From Erythrobacter sp. (GTDB lineage Bacteria; Pseudomonadota; Alphaproteobacteria; Sphingomonadales; Sphingomonadaceae), in contig NZ_CP050265.1 of NCBI RefSeq assembly GCF_011765465.1, positions 1,178,001 to 1,242,000 of the forward strand: a stretch of DNA of 64,000 bases, in the 5' to 3' direction. The notes under the pieces were generated by a model. The model saw nothing but the letters and a program-made list of their open reading frames with translations, did not search any database and had not been told where the DNA came from. Below, one piece after another: positions 26,503 through 34,464 of this stretch. Every line of letters begins with the position of its first letter. Positions within the stretch are counted from its first letter, which is position 1. A program made the position numbers and the translations under genes.

Positions 26503-27810
26503 TCAGTCCCGGAGCAGCAGGACCGGGGTTTCGACAAGGCGTTTGACCTCCTGGATGAAGCTCGCCGCATCATATCCGTCGACCACCCGGTGATCGCATG
26601 AAATCGAGATATTCATGAGCTTGCGCTTTGCGATTCTTTCGCCGCCCTGATCGTCGGGGACGAACATGGGACGCTCGACGATGCGGTTGGGGCCTATGAT
26701 CGCGACTTCGGGGCGATTGATGACCGGCGTGGTCGCAACGCCGCCAAGTGGACCGAGCGATGTCACGGTGACGGTCGAGCCCGAAAGCTCCTCCGATGTC
26801 GCTTTGCCGCTTCGCGCCGCATCGGCGAGACGCGCGATCTCGCTGGCGAGTTGCCACAGGTTGCGCGCCTGCGCGTCGCGGATGACGGGGACCATCAGGC
26901 CATTATCGGTCTGTGTCGCCATTCCCATGTGAACCGATCCATGGCGCGTCACAACACCCGCCTCGTCGTCGTAGCGCGCATTGATCATCGGGTATTGCGG
27001 AATCACCTTGCAGAAGGCGGTGATGAGCAGCGGCAGCAAGGTCAGCTTGGGCCGGCTGCCGCGATTGGCGTTGAGATCTGCGCGCATTTTCTCGAGCGCG
27101 GTGACGTCGCATTCCTCGACATAGGTGAAATGCGGGATGTTGCGCTTGGCCGCGGCCATGTTCTGCGCGATCCGCTTGCGCAGGCCGATGACCTTGATCT
27201 CCTCGTCGGCACGGGCCGTGCCCGCCGGGGAGAAACCGCCGCCCGAATTATACGCGAGAAACTGGTCGAGATCGCCGTGGCGCACACGCCCGTCTTCGGC
27301 CGGTTTCACTTCGGAAAGGTCGATACCGAGATCTTTCGCCCGCTTGCGCACGGCAGGGCTGGCGAGGACCTTGCGCGATGTCACCGGTTCGCGAGACGGC
27401 GTCGGCGCAGGCGCGGGAGCAGCGGAAGGCTTGGGCTCCGGTTCGGGAGCGGGTTCGGGTTCGGGTTCAGGCTCCGGTTCGGGGGCGGGAGCGGGAGCGG
27501 GAGCGGGAGCGGGAGCGGGAGCGGGAGCAGGCTCCGCTTCATCTTCCTCGACGTCGTCCGGCACCTCGCCCTCGACCTCGATCACCAGCAGCATCGCGCC
27601 GACCGCGATCGTGTCGCCGATCTCGCCCGCCACTTCGAGCACCTTGCCCGCGACGGGGCTCTCGATGTCGATAGTCGCCTTGTCGGTCATCACGTCGACG
27701 AGGTGCTGGTCCTCCTCGACGTCATCGCCGACCTTGACGTGCCATTCGACGATCTCCGCCTCTGCGACGCCCTCGCCCACATCGGGCATATTGAAAGTGA
27801 ACTTCGCCAT
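26503..27810 (-). CDS. Branched-chain 2-oxoacid dehydrogenase E2 (dihydrolipoyl acyltransferase)
   Basis: A 435-residue E2 core subunit. An N-terminal lipoyl domain (about residues 1-80) carries the modified Lys in DVMTDKATIDIES. A long flexible Ala/Pro/Glu linker follows at about residues 92-140. A peripheral-subunit-binding domain (ASPAVRKRAKDLGIDLSEVKP) precedes the catalytic acyltransferase domain ending ISCDHRVVDGYDAA with the active-site His. It is four bases after E1 beta. Together these genes encode the complex that decarboxylates branched-chain 2-oxoacids; E3 is not in the window. Confidence 0.9.
   Translation of the reverse strand: MAKFTFNMPDVGEGVAEAEIVEWHVKVGDDVEEDQHLVDVMTDKATIDIESPVAGKVLEVAGEIGDTIAVGAMLLVIEVEGEVPDDVEEDEAEPAPAPAPAPAPAPAPAPEPEPEPEPEPAPEPEPKPSAAPAPAPTPSREPVTSRKVLASPAVRKRAKDLGIDLSEVKPAEDGRVRHGDLDQFLAYNSGGGFSPAGTARADEEIKVIGLRKRIAQNMAAAKRNIPHFTYVEECDVTALEKMRADLNANRGSRPKLTLLPLLITAFCKVIPQYPMINARYDDEAGVVTRHGSVHMGMATQTDNGLMVPVIRDAQARNLWQLASEIARLADAARSGKATSEELSGSTVTVTSLGPLGGVATTPVINRPEVAIIGPNRIVERPMFVPDDQGGERIAKRKLMNISISCDHRVVDGYDAASFIQEVKRLVETPVLLLRD
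27485..27526. repeat. Hexanucleotide repeat coding the E2 linker
   Basis: Seven perfect copies of GCGGGA on the plus strand encode alternating Ala-Pro on the coding strand. Beside them lies a less regular stretch of repeated GGGTTC-type units encoding Glu-Pro. Such tracts are prone to length change. Confidence 0.8.
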
Positions 27811-27814
27811 TGCG

Positions 27815-28867
27815 TCAGTCCTTCAGGATCTTGTCGATGGCCTCGCCGATGCGGACGGGGCCGGGGAAATAGGCCCATTCGAGGCTGTGGGGATAGGGCG
27901 TGTCGAAGCCGGTCACGCGCTCGACCGGGGCTTCGAGGTGGTAGAAGCACCGCTCCGTGACGAGCGCCGACAGCTCCGCGCCAAAGCCGGAGGTGCGCGT
28001 CGCCTCGTGGACGATCAGGCATTTCCCCGTCTTCTTCACAGAGTTTTCCACAGCCTCGATGTCGAGCGGAACGAGGGTGCGCAGGTCGAGGATGTCGGCA
28101 TCGACGCCCTTCTCCTTCGCCACCGCCTCGGCCACGTGGACCATCGTGCCATAGGCGAGGATCGTTAGCTCATCGCCCTCGGCCACGTGCCGCGCCTGCC
28201 CGAGCGGGATGCGGTAATAACCTTCGGGAACCGCGCTCTGCGGGTGCTTCTTCCACGGTTCGACCGGGCGGTCGTAGAAACCGGAGAACGGCCCATTGTA
28301 GATGCGCTTGGGCTCGAAGAAGATGACCGGGTCATTGTCCTCGATCGCCGCGATCAGAAGGCCCTTCGCGTCGTAGGGCGTGGAGGGGATCACGGTCTTG
28401 AGGCCCGAGACATGGGTGAACAGGCTTTCGGGCGACTGCGAATGGGTCTGCCCGCCGAAAATCCCCCCGCCGAAAGGCGAGCGCACCGTCATCGGGGCGA
28501 TGTATTCGGCGGCCGAACGATAACGCAGCCGCGCGGCCTCGCTGATAAGCTGGTCGAGGCCGGGGTAGATGTAGTCGGCGAACTGGATTTCGGGAACGGG
28601 ACGAAGGCCATAGGCGCCCATCCCCACCGCGACGCCGATGATGCCGCATTCGGAGATCGGCGTGTCGAACACCCGCGTCTTGCCGTGCTTTTCCTGCAGC
28701 CCAGCGGTGCAGCGGAACACCCCGCCGAAATAGCCGACGTCCTCGCCCATCACGATCACGTCCGGGTCGCGTTCGAGCATGATGTCGAGCGCCTCGTTGA
28801 TTGCCTCGATCATGTTGATCCGGCGTTCAGCGGTTTCCTCCGCCGCTTCCTTCGTTTCGGCGCTCAT
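27815..28867 (-). CDS. Branched-chain 2-oxoacid dehydrogenase E1 beta subunit
   Basis: The 350-residue transketolase-like beta subunit partners E1 alpha. Family motifs include MIEAINEALDIMLERDPDVIVMGEDVGYFGGVFR, the PISECGIIGVAVGMGAYGLRPVPEIQFADY block, and the C-terminal EATRTSGFGAELSALVTE. ATG at 28867 overlaps the E1 alpha stop by four bases (ATGA), implying coupled translation of the two subunits. Confidence 0.92.
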   Translation of the reverse strand: MSAETKEAAEETAERRINMIEAINEALDIMLERDPDVIVMGEDVGYFGGVFRCTAGLQEKHGKTRVFDTPISECGIIGVAVGMGAYGLRPVPEIQFADYIYPGLDQLISEAARLRYRSAAEYIAPMTVRSPFGGGIFGGQTHSQSPESLFTHVSGLKTVIPSTPYDAKGLLIAAIEDNDPVIFFEPKRIYNGPFSGFYDRPVEPWKKHPQSAVPEGYYRIPLGQARHVAEGDELTILAYGTMVHVAEAVAKEKGVDADILDLRTLVPLDIEAVENSVKKTGKCLIVHEATRTSGFGAELSALVTERCFYHLEAPVERVTGFDTPYPHSLEWAYFPGPVRIGEAIDKILKD

Positions 28868-30168
28868 CGGTTGGGCCCCTTTTCGCCGAATTTCTTGATG
28901 CGTTCACGGGTCGCCTGTTCGGCCTGTTCCTTGAGATGCCAAGGCAGTTCCTCGAACACGTCCTCGAACATGGTGCGGAAGGGCTGGTGGAGGCCGTGAC
29001 CGAGGATGCCGTTCTTCTCGGCCTCTTTGGTGGTCTCCTTGACTTCTTCCGCGCATTCCCTGTCCATTGCGGCGTGGCGCTCCTCGTCCCACTCGCCGAT
29101 CTCGATGAGGTGGTCCTTCAAGCGCTTGACGGGATCGCCCAGCGGCCATTCCTCGCGTTCCTGCGCGCTGCGATAGCCGGAGGGGTCATCGGAAGTGGAA
29201 TGGCCTTCCGCGCGATAGGTGAAATATTCGATCAGGGTCGGCCCCTTGTTCGCCCGTGCGCGGTTCGCCGCCCACAGCTGGCTCGCATAGCAGGCGAGCG
29301 CATCGTTCCCGTCGACTCTCAGGCCCGCAAGGCCATAGCCCAGCGCGCGCGCGGCGAAGGTCGTGCGCTCCGCCCCGGCGAAACCGGAAAAGCTCGAGAT
29401 CGCCCACTGGTTGTTGATGACGTTGAGGATAACCGGTGCATTATAGACCGTCGCGAATGTGCACGCGCTGTGGAAATCGCCTTCCGCGGTCGAACCTTCG
29501 CCCACCCAGGTCGCCGCGATCCGGCTGTCGCCGCGAATCGCGCTGGCCATCGCCCAGCCGACCGCCTGCGGGGTCTGGGTCGCAAGGTTGCCCGAGATGC
29601 TGAAGAAGGAGTGCTCGCGGCTCGAATACATGATCGGCAGCTGGCGGCCCTTCAGCTTGTCGCCCTTGTTCGAGTAGATCTGGTTGATCATCTCGATAAG
29701 GGGATAGCCGCGCGCGATGAGGACACCCTGCTGGCGGTAGGACGGGAACACCATGTCGTCGCTCGCGAGCGCCATCGAGGTCGCGATGCTGGTCGCCTCC
29801 TCGCCCGTGCACTTCATGTAGAAGCTGGTTTTGCCCTGCCGCTGGCCGCGGAACATCCGCTCGTCGAAAGCACGCGTCATCGCCATATGCCGCAACATGG
29901 TGCGCAAGGTGTCGGGATCGAGCTTCGGATCCCACGGCCCGTGCGCCTTGTTGTCTTCGCCCAGCACTCGCACCAGGCCATAGGCAAGATCGGTCATCTC
30001 GGAAGGATGCGCGCCCTCGTCCGGGCGCGGCTGCTTGCCCGGTTCGCCGATATCAAGGTCGGAGAAATCGACCGGGTCGCCGGGACGCGATTTCGGCTCA
30101 GGCACGTGCAGCGCGAGCGCGGGGCGGTTGTCCCCGCCCCGGGGCGGTTTGTCGGCCGGCTCGGCCAT
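28864..30168 (-). CDS. Branched-chain 2-oxoacid dehydrogenase E1 alpha subunit
   Basis: A 434-residue thiamine-diphosphate decarboxylase subunit. The ThDP motif appears as WVGEGSTAEGDFHSACTFA ending in NVINNQWAIS, and the phosphorylation-loop-like segment TYRAEGHSTSDDPSGYR follows. An N-terminal 80-residue extension rich in Pro and Asp precedes the domain. ATG at 30168 is taken as the start because residues before it lack family similarity. It leads the leftward E1 alpha, E1 beta, E2 operon, which supports valine, leucine and isoleucine breakdown. Confidence 0.92.
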   Translation of the reverse strand: MAEPADKPPRGGDNRPALALHVPEPKSRPGDPVDFSDLDIGEPGKQPRPDEGAHPSEMTDLAYGLVRVLGEDNKAHGPWDPKLDPDTLRTMLRHMAMTRAFDERMFRGQRQGKTSFYMKCTGEEATSIATSMALASDDMVFPSYRQQGVLIARGYPLIEMINQIYSNKGDKLKGRQLPIMYSSREHSFFSISGNLATQTPQAVGWAMASAIRGDSRIAATWVGEGSTAEGDFHSACTFATVYNAPVILNVINNQWAISSFSGFAGAERTTFAARALGYGLAGLRVDGNDALACYASQLWAANRARANKGPTLIEYFTYRAEGHSTSDDPSGYRSAQEREEWPLGDPVKRLKDHLIEIGEWDEERHAAMDRECAEEVKETTKEAEKNGILGHGLHQPFRTMFEDVFEELPWHLKEQAEQATRERIKKFGEKGPNR

Positions 30169-30285
30169 AGAGGCGCTCTCCCAAAAGAGTGAAGCGGACC
30201 GCCGCCAAGGGGCAGCGATCATTGCTTGCGCGTGAATTTTTATTTCAGCGCCGTGAAGCGGTCAAGCGCGGCGGGCCTTGGCGGC

Positions 30286-31245
30286 CTAGACCGCAACAGG
30301 AGCCTTGATCGGCGGCTGCGGGGCGTAATCATGGACCACGAAATCCTCGATTTCATAGTCGAATATTGTCGCCGGCCGTCGGACGATCTCCAGCCTCGGA
30401 TGCCCCTCGGGCCGACGCGCGAGCTGTTCTTCGACCAGCCCGGCATGGTTGAGATAGAGATGGACGTCCCCGCCCATCCAGACAAGCTCGCCCGGCTCCA
30501 TGGCGACCTGCTGTGCGATCATCCGGGTGAGCAGAGCCGCCGACCACAGGTTGAAAGGCAGGCCGAGCGCGACATCGCAGCTTCGCTGGTAGAGGATGCA
30601 GTTGAGCCGCGCTGCCTGGCCTTCGCCTGCGACATGGAACTGGTAGGTCTTGTGACAGGGCGGCAGAGCCATACGATCGAGTTCAGCAACGTTCCAACCC
30701 TCGATGATGTGGCGCCGGCTCGCGGGATTGCTGCGCAGGCTCTCGATCACCTCTGCGACCTGGTTGATGCCGGGGCCCTTTTCGTAAAGCCCGTCCTTGC
30801 GGTAGCGGAACGTCGGCCAGTCGACCCACTGCTTGCCATAAACCGGGCCGAGGTCGCCCCAGCGCTCGGCGAAGGCTTCGTCCGCTGCGATCCGTTCGAC
30901 AAAAGCCTCGAGCGAAATGTCGTCCTTCGTCTCGCGCACATAGCGCGCGTGCGGCCACTCGTTCCAGATCTTCACGCCCTGCAGGACAAGCGGGCGGATA
31001 TTCGTGTCGCCGGTGAGGAACCAGAGCATCTCGCGCGTCGCGGTCTTCCAGTAGACCCGCTTGGTCGTAAGGAGCGGCATCGCACCGCCCGCAAGGCCGA
31101 AGCGCAACTGCGCCCCGCAGATCGAGCGCGTGCCGACACCGGTGCGATCGACCCGCTCGCTCCCCCGCTCCCAGATCTGGCGCATCAGGGCGAGATATTG
31201 CTCTTCGTAATGGACCGGGGAATCGGTGGGCGCAGCGCTTTCCAT
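30286..31245 (-). CDS. thyA: Thymidylate synthase (ThyA)
   Basis: This 319-residue enzyme methylates dUMP to dTMP with methylenetetrahydrofolate. The N-terminal DRTGVGTRSICG, PLLTTKRVYW, the nucleophile in LPPCHKTYQF, QRSCDVALGLPFNL, and GDVHLYLNH are all intact. It is longer than the 264-residue E. coli enzyme because of an insert between the N-terminal region and the catalytic part (around ARYVRETKDDISLEAF), a known variant. ATG at 31245 is chosen from family alignment. No adjacent folA is present. Confidence 0.95.
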   Translation of the reverse strand: MESAAPTDSPVHYEEQYLALMRQIWERGSERVDRTGVGTRSICGAQLRFGLAGGAMPLLTTKRVYWKTATREMLWFLTGDTNIRPLVLQGVKIWNEWPHARYVRETKDDISLEAFVERIAADEAFAERWGDLGPVYGKQWVDWPTFRYRKDGLYEKGPGINQVAEVIESLRSNPASRRHIIEGWNVAELDRMALPPCHKTYQFHVAGEGQAARLNCILYQRSCDVALGLPFNLWSAALLTRMIAQQVAMEPGELVWMGGDVHLYLNHAGLVEEQLARRPEGHPRLEIVRRPATIFDYEIEDFVVHDYAPQPPIKAPVAV

Positions 31246-31355
31246 GGCGAATTTCCATAGCGGCCAATTGCCCGCTTGCCACCCCGCGCTGCGCCACCTA
31301 TAGGGCGCGCCTTGCCTCGACCCGCGGGTAAGCGAATCCGCGGGACCGACACGGT

Positions 31356-31432
31356 CGGGGAGTAGCTCAGCCTGGTAGAGCACTGTCTTCGGGAGGCAGG
31401 GGCCGGAGGTTCGAATCCTCTCTCCCCGACCA
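31356..31432 (+). tRNA. tRNA-Pro (CGG anticodon), integration target of the island
   Basis: A 77-nt cloverleaf: acceptor CGGGGAG with CTCCCCG, discriminator A, encoded CCA. Anticodon stem CTGTC/GGCAG with loop TTCGGGA gives anticodon CGG. The gene is intact; its 3' 45 bases are repeated at 38178. Confidence 0.95.
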
Positions 31433-31435
31433 ATT
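31388..31435. repeat. attL: left copy of the 48-bp integration direct repeat
   Basis: Begins in the anticodon loop of tRNA-Pro (TTCGGGAGGCAGG) and runs three bases past the CCA end. It is identical to 38178-38225; flanking bases differ on both sides. Confidence 0.92.
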
Positions 31436-31551
31436 ACTTTATTGATAGATCACCATCAGTTTTGCACACGCCCAAGGGAACGCAGCAAGTTCTTGATCGA
31501 TGAACGCGAGACTTACTGGTTTAATTCACAACAATATTACGCGACAACCTC

Positions 31552-32514
31552 TTATCTCTCGAATGACGCGAAATTCGGGAGGTAGCGATAGAACTTGGCG
31601 TACCTACTAGCCTCTCTCAATGGAATAGGAGATGCATCCAAGGCACCGTCCCCCGAGATCGGCAATTGTTTATCGAGATGGCGCATCTCATGTGGCGTTA
31701 CCAATGGCATATGGATACGCAAGGCATCATCGCCATCGCGATAGAACTCTAACTCCCGGAATCCCGCCCCATCGAAGAGCGCTGCTTGTCCTTGATCCAC
31801 GAAGACTCCGCCGACGGTCGTCATCTTCGCGCCATCCTTGTATTCAAACGCTAATGTCTGACGGAACTCTATCTTTTGACCATTGGGCCGGGTCGCATTC
31901 GCAACCCTGAGACCTTCCTCAATCTCAGCCAACAACATCTGACGCGAGGTGAGCGAAAGTCGCCATCCTCGTAAATCGGCCTGCCCCAAATCTTCGCGTG
32001 TTCGACCTTCTCCAAAATAATTTGAGAAGTTTTCCTTCGTCTGGACATGGATAGCATTCTGTGCGTCGCGCTTGTCGAAAATTTTCTCTGTCTGTACTGA
32101 GATTACAAAAGCCGTGCCGGATTGAGCGCGAGTAGCCACGGTGCGCACATCCTCCAGTATGCTCACACTCAACGGATCATCGTAATCAAGCCAGACAATT
32201 GACCGAATGCTCCAATCAAGTGATGGAAGAACGTCGCTAGCTTCTCCCATCATCAAATTGATACCTCGCAGCGGATTATTGAACTCGAATCGCGCTTGGT
32301 GATCCAGCTCGCATTCAATCGAAACGATGTTTGAAATGCCGAGTGACCGATGAAAGAGCACGCAGTCCGAGAACCAAATCGAGCCAAAACCCACGTAACG
32401 ATAGCTCTCTAACGATCCAAAGACGCGCAAACGCGCGAAAAAATCGCAAAGCATCTTCCTTTCGGCAAATTTCGCGGGCCTAATCGAATAATCGATAATC
32501 TCGTAGCTCGCCAT
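31552..32514 (-). CDS. Rossmann-fold, methyltransferase-like protein of unknown function (island)
   Basis: A 320-residue protein with a possible class I SAM-binding core. A glycine motif (YVGFGSIWFSD, residues 40-50) is followed by an acidic residue after a strand (Glu67 in IVSIE), then GEASDVL and a motif IV-like IVWLDYDDPL (residues 106-115). No signal or membrane segments are seen. ATG at 32514 shares one base with the stop of the 44-aa gene (TGATG), so it is the last gene of a coupled operon behind the GHKL ATPase. Whether it methylates DNA, RNA, protein or nothing is unknown. Function is not inferred beyond the fold. Confidence 0.7.
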   Translation of the reverse strand: MASYEIIDYSIRPAKFAERKMLCDFFARLRVFGSLESYRYVGFGSIWFSDCVLFHRSLGISNIVSIECELDHQARFEFNNPLRGINLMMGEASDVLPSLDWSIRSIVWLDYDDPLSVSILEDVRTVATRAQSGTAFVISVQTEKIFDKRDAQNAIHVQTKENFSNYFGEGRTREDLGQADLRGWRLSLTSRQMLLAEIEEGLRVANATRPNGQKIEFRQTLAFEYKDGAKMTTVGGVFVDQGQAALFDGAGFRELEFYRDGDDALRIHMPLVTPHEMRHLDKQLPISGDGALDASPIPLREASRYAKFYRYLPNFASFER

Positions 32515-32648
32515 CACTCTTCCTCGCCTTGCTCAGACAAGATCATATCGAAGGTCGTTTCACCGACTGCTTTGGCAGAATTTACTCCCAGAGCATCCAT
32601 AAGCAGGCGAATCTTATCGACCTCCCTAGAATATTGGATTCTGGTCAT
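32514..32648 (-). CDS. 44-aa protein linking the island ATPase and the Rossmann-like gene
   Basis: A short frame with ATG at 32648 overlapping the ATPase stop (ATGA) and a stop overlapping the next ATG (TGATG). The 44 residues include a helical, charged segment REVDKIRLLMDALGV and an acidic end EQGEEE. There is no signal peptide or known motif. The double overlap is strong evidence that ribosomes pass through it. It could be a small subunit, a regulator or toxin partner, or simply a coupling peptide. Confidence 0.62.
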   Translation of the reverse strand: MTRIQYSREVDKIRLLMDALGVNSAKAVGETTFDMILSEQGEEE

Positions 32649-33847
32649 TTTCGGCCCCGAGCCTTCGGGCCTATATTATAGGAGAAAGATCTTGCCCCCC
32701 GAATATTTTCGACTTCTTGCGGGCTGGCTTCTTTCGAGAGAGCCGCCAGCGTGGGTGAATTCTTACCGTACTCGTCAACCTCTTCGTCCAGCTTATTCAA
32801 GAATTTTATGATCGTTCGGGTATGATCAAGCATCTTGGGAAAAACAGATTGCCAGATTCCAGATGTCTCATCGAGGCCAGTCTTAGTCGTATTCCAAGGG
32901 AGTTTTTGCGAGGAACTACAGTCGAAGAAGACGACTCCCCGAAAGCGCGCATACTGGTTGTGAAATTTGGGTATGCCATCCTTTTGTTCAGAAACCGAAT
33001 TCCAGCCCGTGGCTTCCGAGCGGTCTGCCGAAAGTATCACCCTGCCATTGCATACGACATACCAGCCAGCCTTAGACGGCTGGGATTCCGCGATACCGGC
33101 AACAATTCGAACGACGACCGGGGCGTCACTAGATGAATCGTAAGTAACCTCTTCCACTACGGGCGAATATGCTCCGCCGCTAAGGATGCGAAGGTCTGTT
33201 TGCGTAAGGTGCTGCCCGTTAAACTCAATCGCCAAACCAGCCGAAATGAATTGACGCTGATGTGCACGGATCGTCTCAGCCAACCCTCTGCAAAAATATT
33301 TTGACGAAAATCGATTGCTGATTTCTGGGCGCAGTTTATCGACTAGTATGCGCGTCCCGCATTCGGCATCAGGAAAATCAATTCCTTCTACAAGATCAGC
33401 GAAGCTGAATTGCCATTTCTCGTCCCCTTCCCAAGCATCTACATCGATTTCTATAGACCATCTTTCAGATTTCGTTGTTGAATGAACCTCAAAATATCGT
33501 CCAAATTTAAACAATGCTCGCTTCATGCCGACACCGAACTGACCGATTGAGTAGTCGGTGGACTTGGCGTTGGCTGGACGACCAAAGCGAAAAGCGTAGT
33601 TTATGGCTGTATCCGTATCGAAACCGCCACAATTATCGGTGATCTCCAAACGATCACCATCGATATGGATCTTGACCCACAGGCCATCAAAATTCGGATC
33701 GTTACCCGGTCTGAGCCGTTTCGCTCCATCGATACAGTTATCAACAAGATCGAGGATCGCGCGCTCAGTCGGAATGTCGCGCACCAGCATGTCGACAAAG
33801 AAGGCCTTTGTCGGCATTGCGTTGATATGTTTCGATGCTGTCGTCAT
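32645..33847 (-). CDS. GHKL (MORC/MutL/Hsp90-like) ATPase of the island
   Basis: A 400-residue protein with a full GHKL ATP-binding site in its N-terminal half. The N-box reads AILDLVDNCIDGA (Asp33 stands where gyrase, MutL and Hsp90 have Glu; Asn37 present), motif G1 is ITDNCGGFD (71-77), and G2 is GQFGVGMK (102-109). The rest (about 200-400) contains S5-like material, then a helical C terminus. A strong ribosome site GGAGGTGAGGGAT precedes ATG at 33847. It leads the three-gene leftward operon and is divergent from vsr. Such ATPases are known beside restriction-modification genes, where ATP-driven clamp closure on DNA is proposed. Confidence 0.82.
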   Translation of the reverse strand: MTTASKHINAMPTKAFFVDMLVRDIPTERAILDLVDNCIDGAKRLRPGNDPNFDGLWVKIHIDGDRLEITDNCGGFDTDTAINYAFRFGRPANAKSTDYSIGQFGVGMKRALFKFGRYFEVHSTTKSERWSIEIDVDAWEGDEKWQFSFADLVEGIDFPDAECGTRILVDKLRPEISNRFSSKYFCRGLAETIRAHQRQFISAGLAIEFNGQHLTQTDLRILSGGAYSPVVEEVTYDSSSDAPVVVRIVAGIAESQPSKAGWYVVCNGRVILSADRSEATGWNSVSEQKDGIPKFHNQYARFRGVVFFDCSSSQKLPWNTTKTGLDETSGIWQSVFPKMLDHTRTIIKFLNKLDEEVDEYGKNSPTLAALSKEASPQEVENIRGARSFSYNIGPKARGRK

Positions 33848-33971
33848 ATCCCTCACCTCCAGACGGTTCGCTAGATGCCCTGAGAGCGCCCGTCCAGCAT
33901 AGTTCTGACAGCCGAAACTCCCAGCTTTTCGAACTTGATCGCGCACAGATAATGCAGTCCCCTACGAAAGC
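33848..33971. promoter_or_regulatory. Divergent promoter region between the ATPase operon and vsr
   Basis: The 124-bp AT-richer gap must contain the leftward promoter for the ATPase operon and the rightward promoter for vsr-dcm. No definite consensus boxes could be assigned. Confidence 0.4.
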
Positions 33972-34424
33972 ATGCACTTACAAATGATCGACCACGTGGA
34001 CCCCGTCCGGAGGAGTAAGATTATGGCTAGTGTCGGCCAAAAAGACACAAGGCCTGAAATGATCGTGCGTCGCAATCTGCATAGACTTGGCTTTCGATAT
34101 CGGCTCCACAGGCGTGATTTGCCGGGCACTCCCGACCTTGTTTTCCCGTCGCGGAAAAAGGTGATATTTGTACACGGGTGCTATTGGCACGGGCATGAAT
34201 GTCGGTGGGGGAAATTGCCAAAGTCGAACCAAGGTTATTGGCGGGCAAAAATCCGAGCTAATCGCGACCGTGACGATCGCAACGCATCATCGCTAGCGGA
34301 AATGGGTTGGGACAGCCTCACCGTTTGGCAGTGCGAACTTCGGGAAGAACGAAAGGCGATCAACAGGATTGTGGAGTATCTGCAGTCTGGCTGCATCTTA
34401 GGTGGCAATCAGGCCCAGCTTTGA
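33972..34424 (+). CDS. vsr: Very short patch repair endonuclease Vsr
   Basis: A 150-residue Vsr nuclease. The characteristic series TRPEMIVRRNLHRLGFRYRLH, LPGTPDLVFPSRKKVIFVHGCYWHGHECRWGKLPKSNQGYW, and LAEMGWDSLTVWQCEL contains the catalytic Asp (in GTPDLVF) and the His/Cys zinc ligands. Vsr nicks at T:G mismatches produced by deamination of 5-methylcytosine, protecting the host from mutation caused by the adjacent cytosine methyltransferase. ATG at 33984 is a possible alternative start. Confidence 0.93.
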   Translation: MHLQMIDHVDPVRRSKIMASVGQKDTRPEMIVRRNLHRLGFRYRLHRRDLPGTPDLVFPSRKKVIFVHGCYWHGHECRWGKLPKSNQGYWRAKIRANRDRDDRNASSLAEMGWDSLTVWQCELREERKAINRIVEYLQSGCILGGNQAQL

Positions 34425-34464
34425 ATAGACAGTTGTTCTCCAATCGTTCATTCCCGGTGCAGCC

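Noticed and set aside
31185..31433. 82-aa minus-strand ORF starting MVGERGFEPPAPAS
   Set aside because: It is the antisense of tRNA-Pro; this recurring peptide pattern is a known annotation artefact over tRNA genes.
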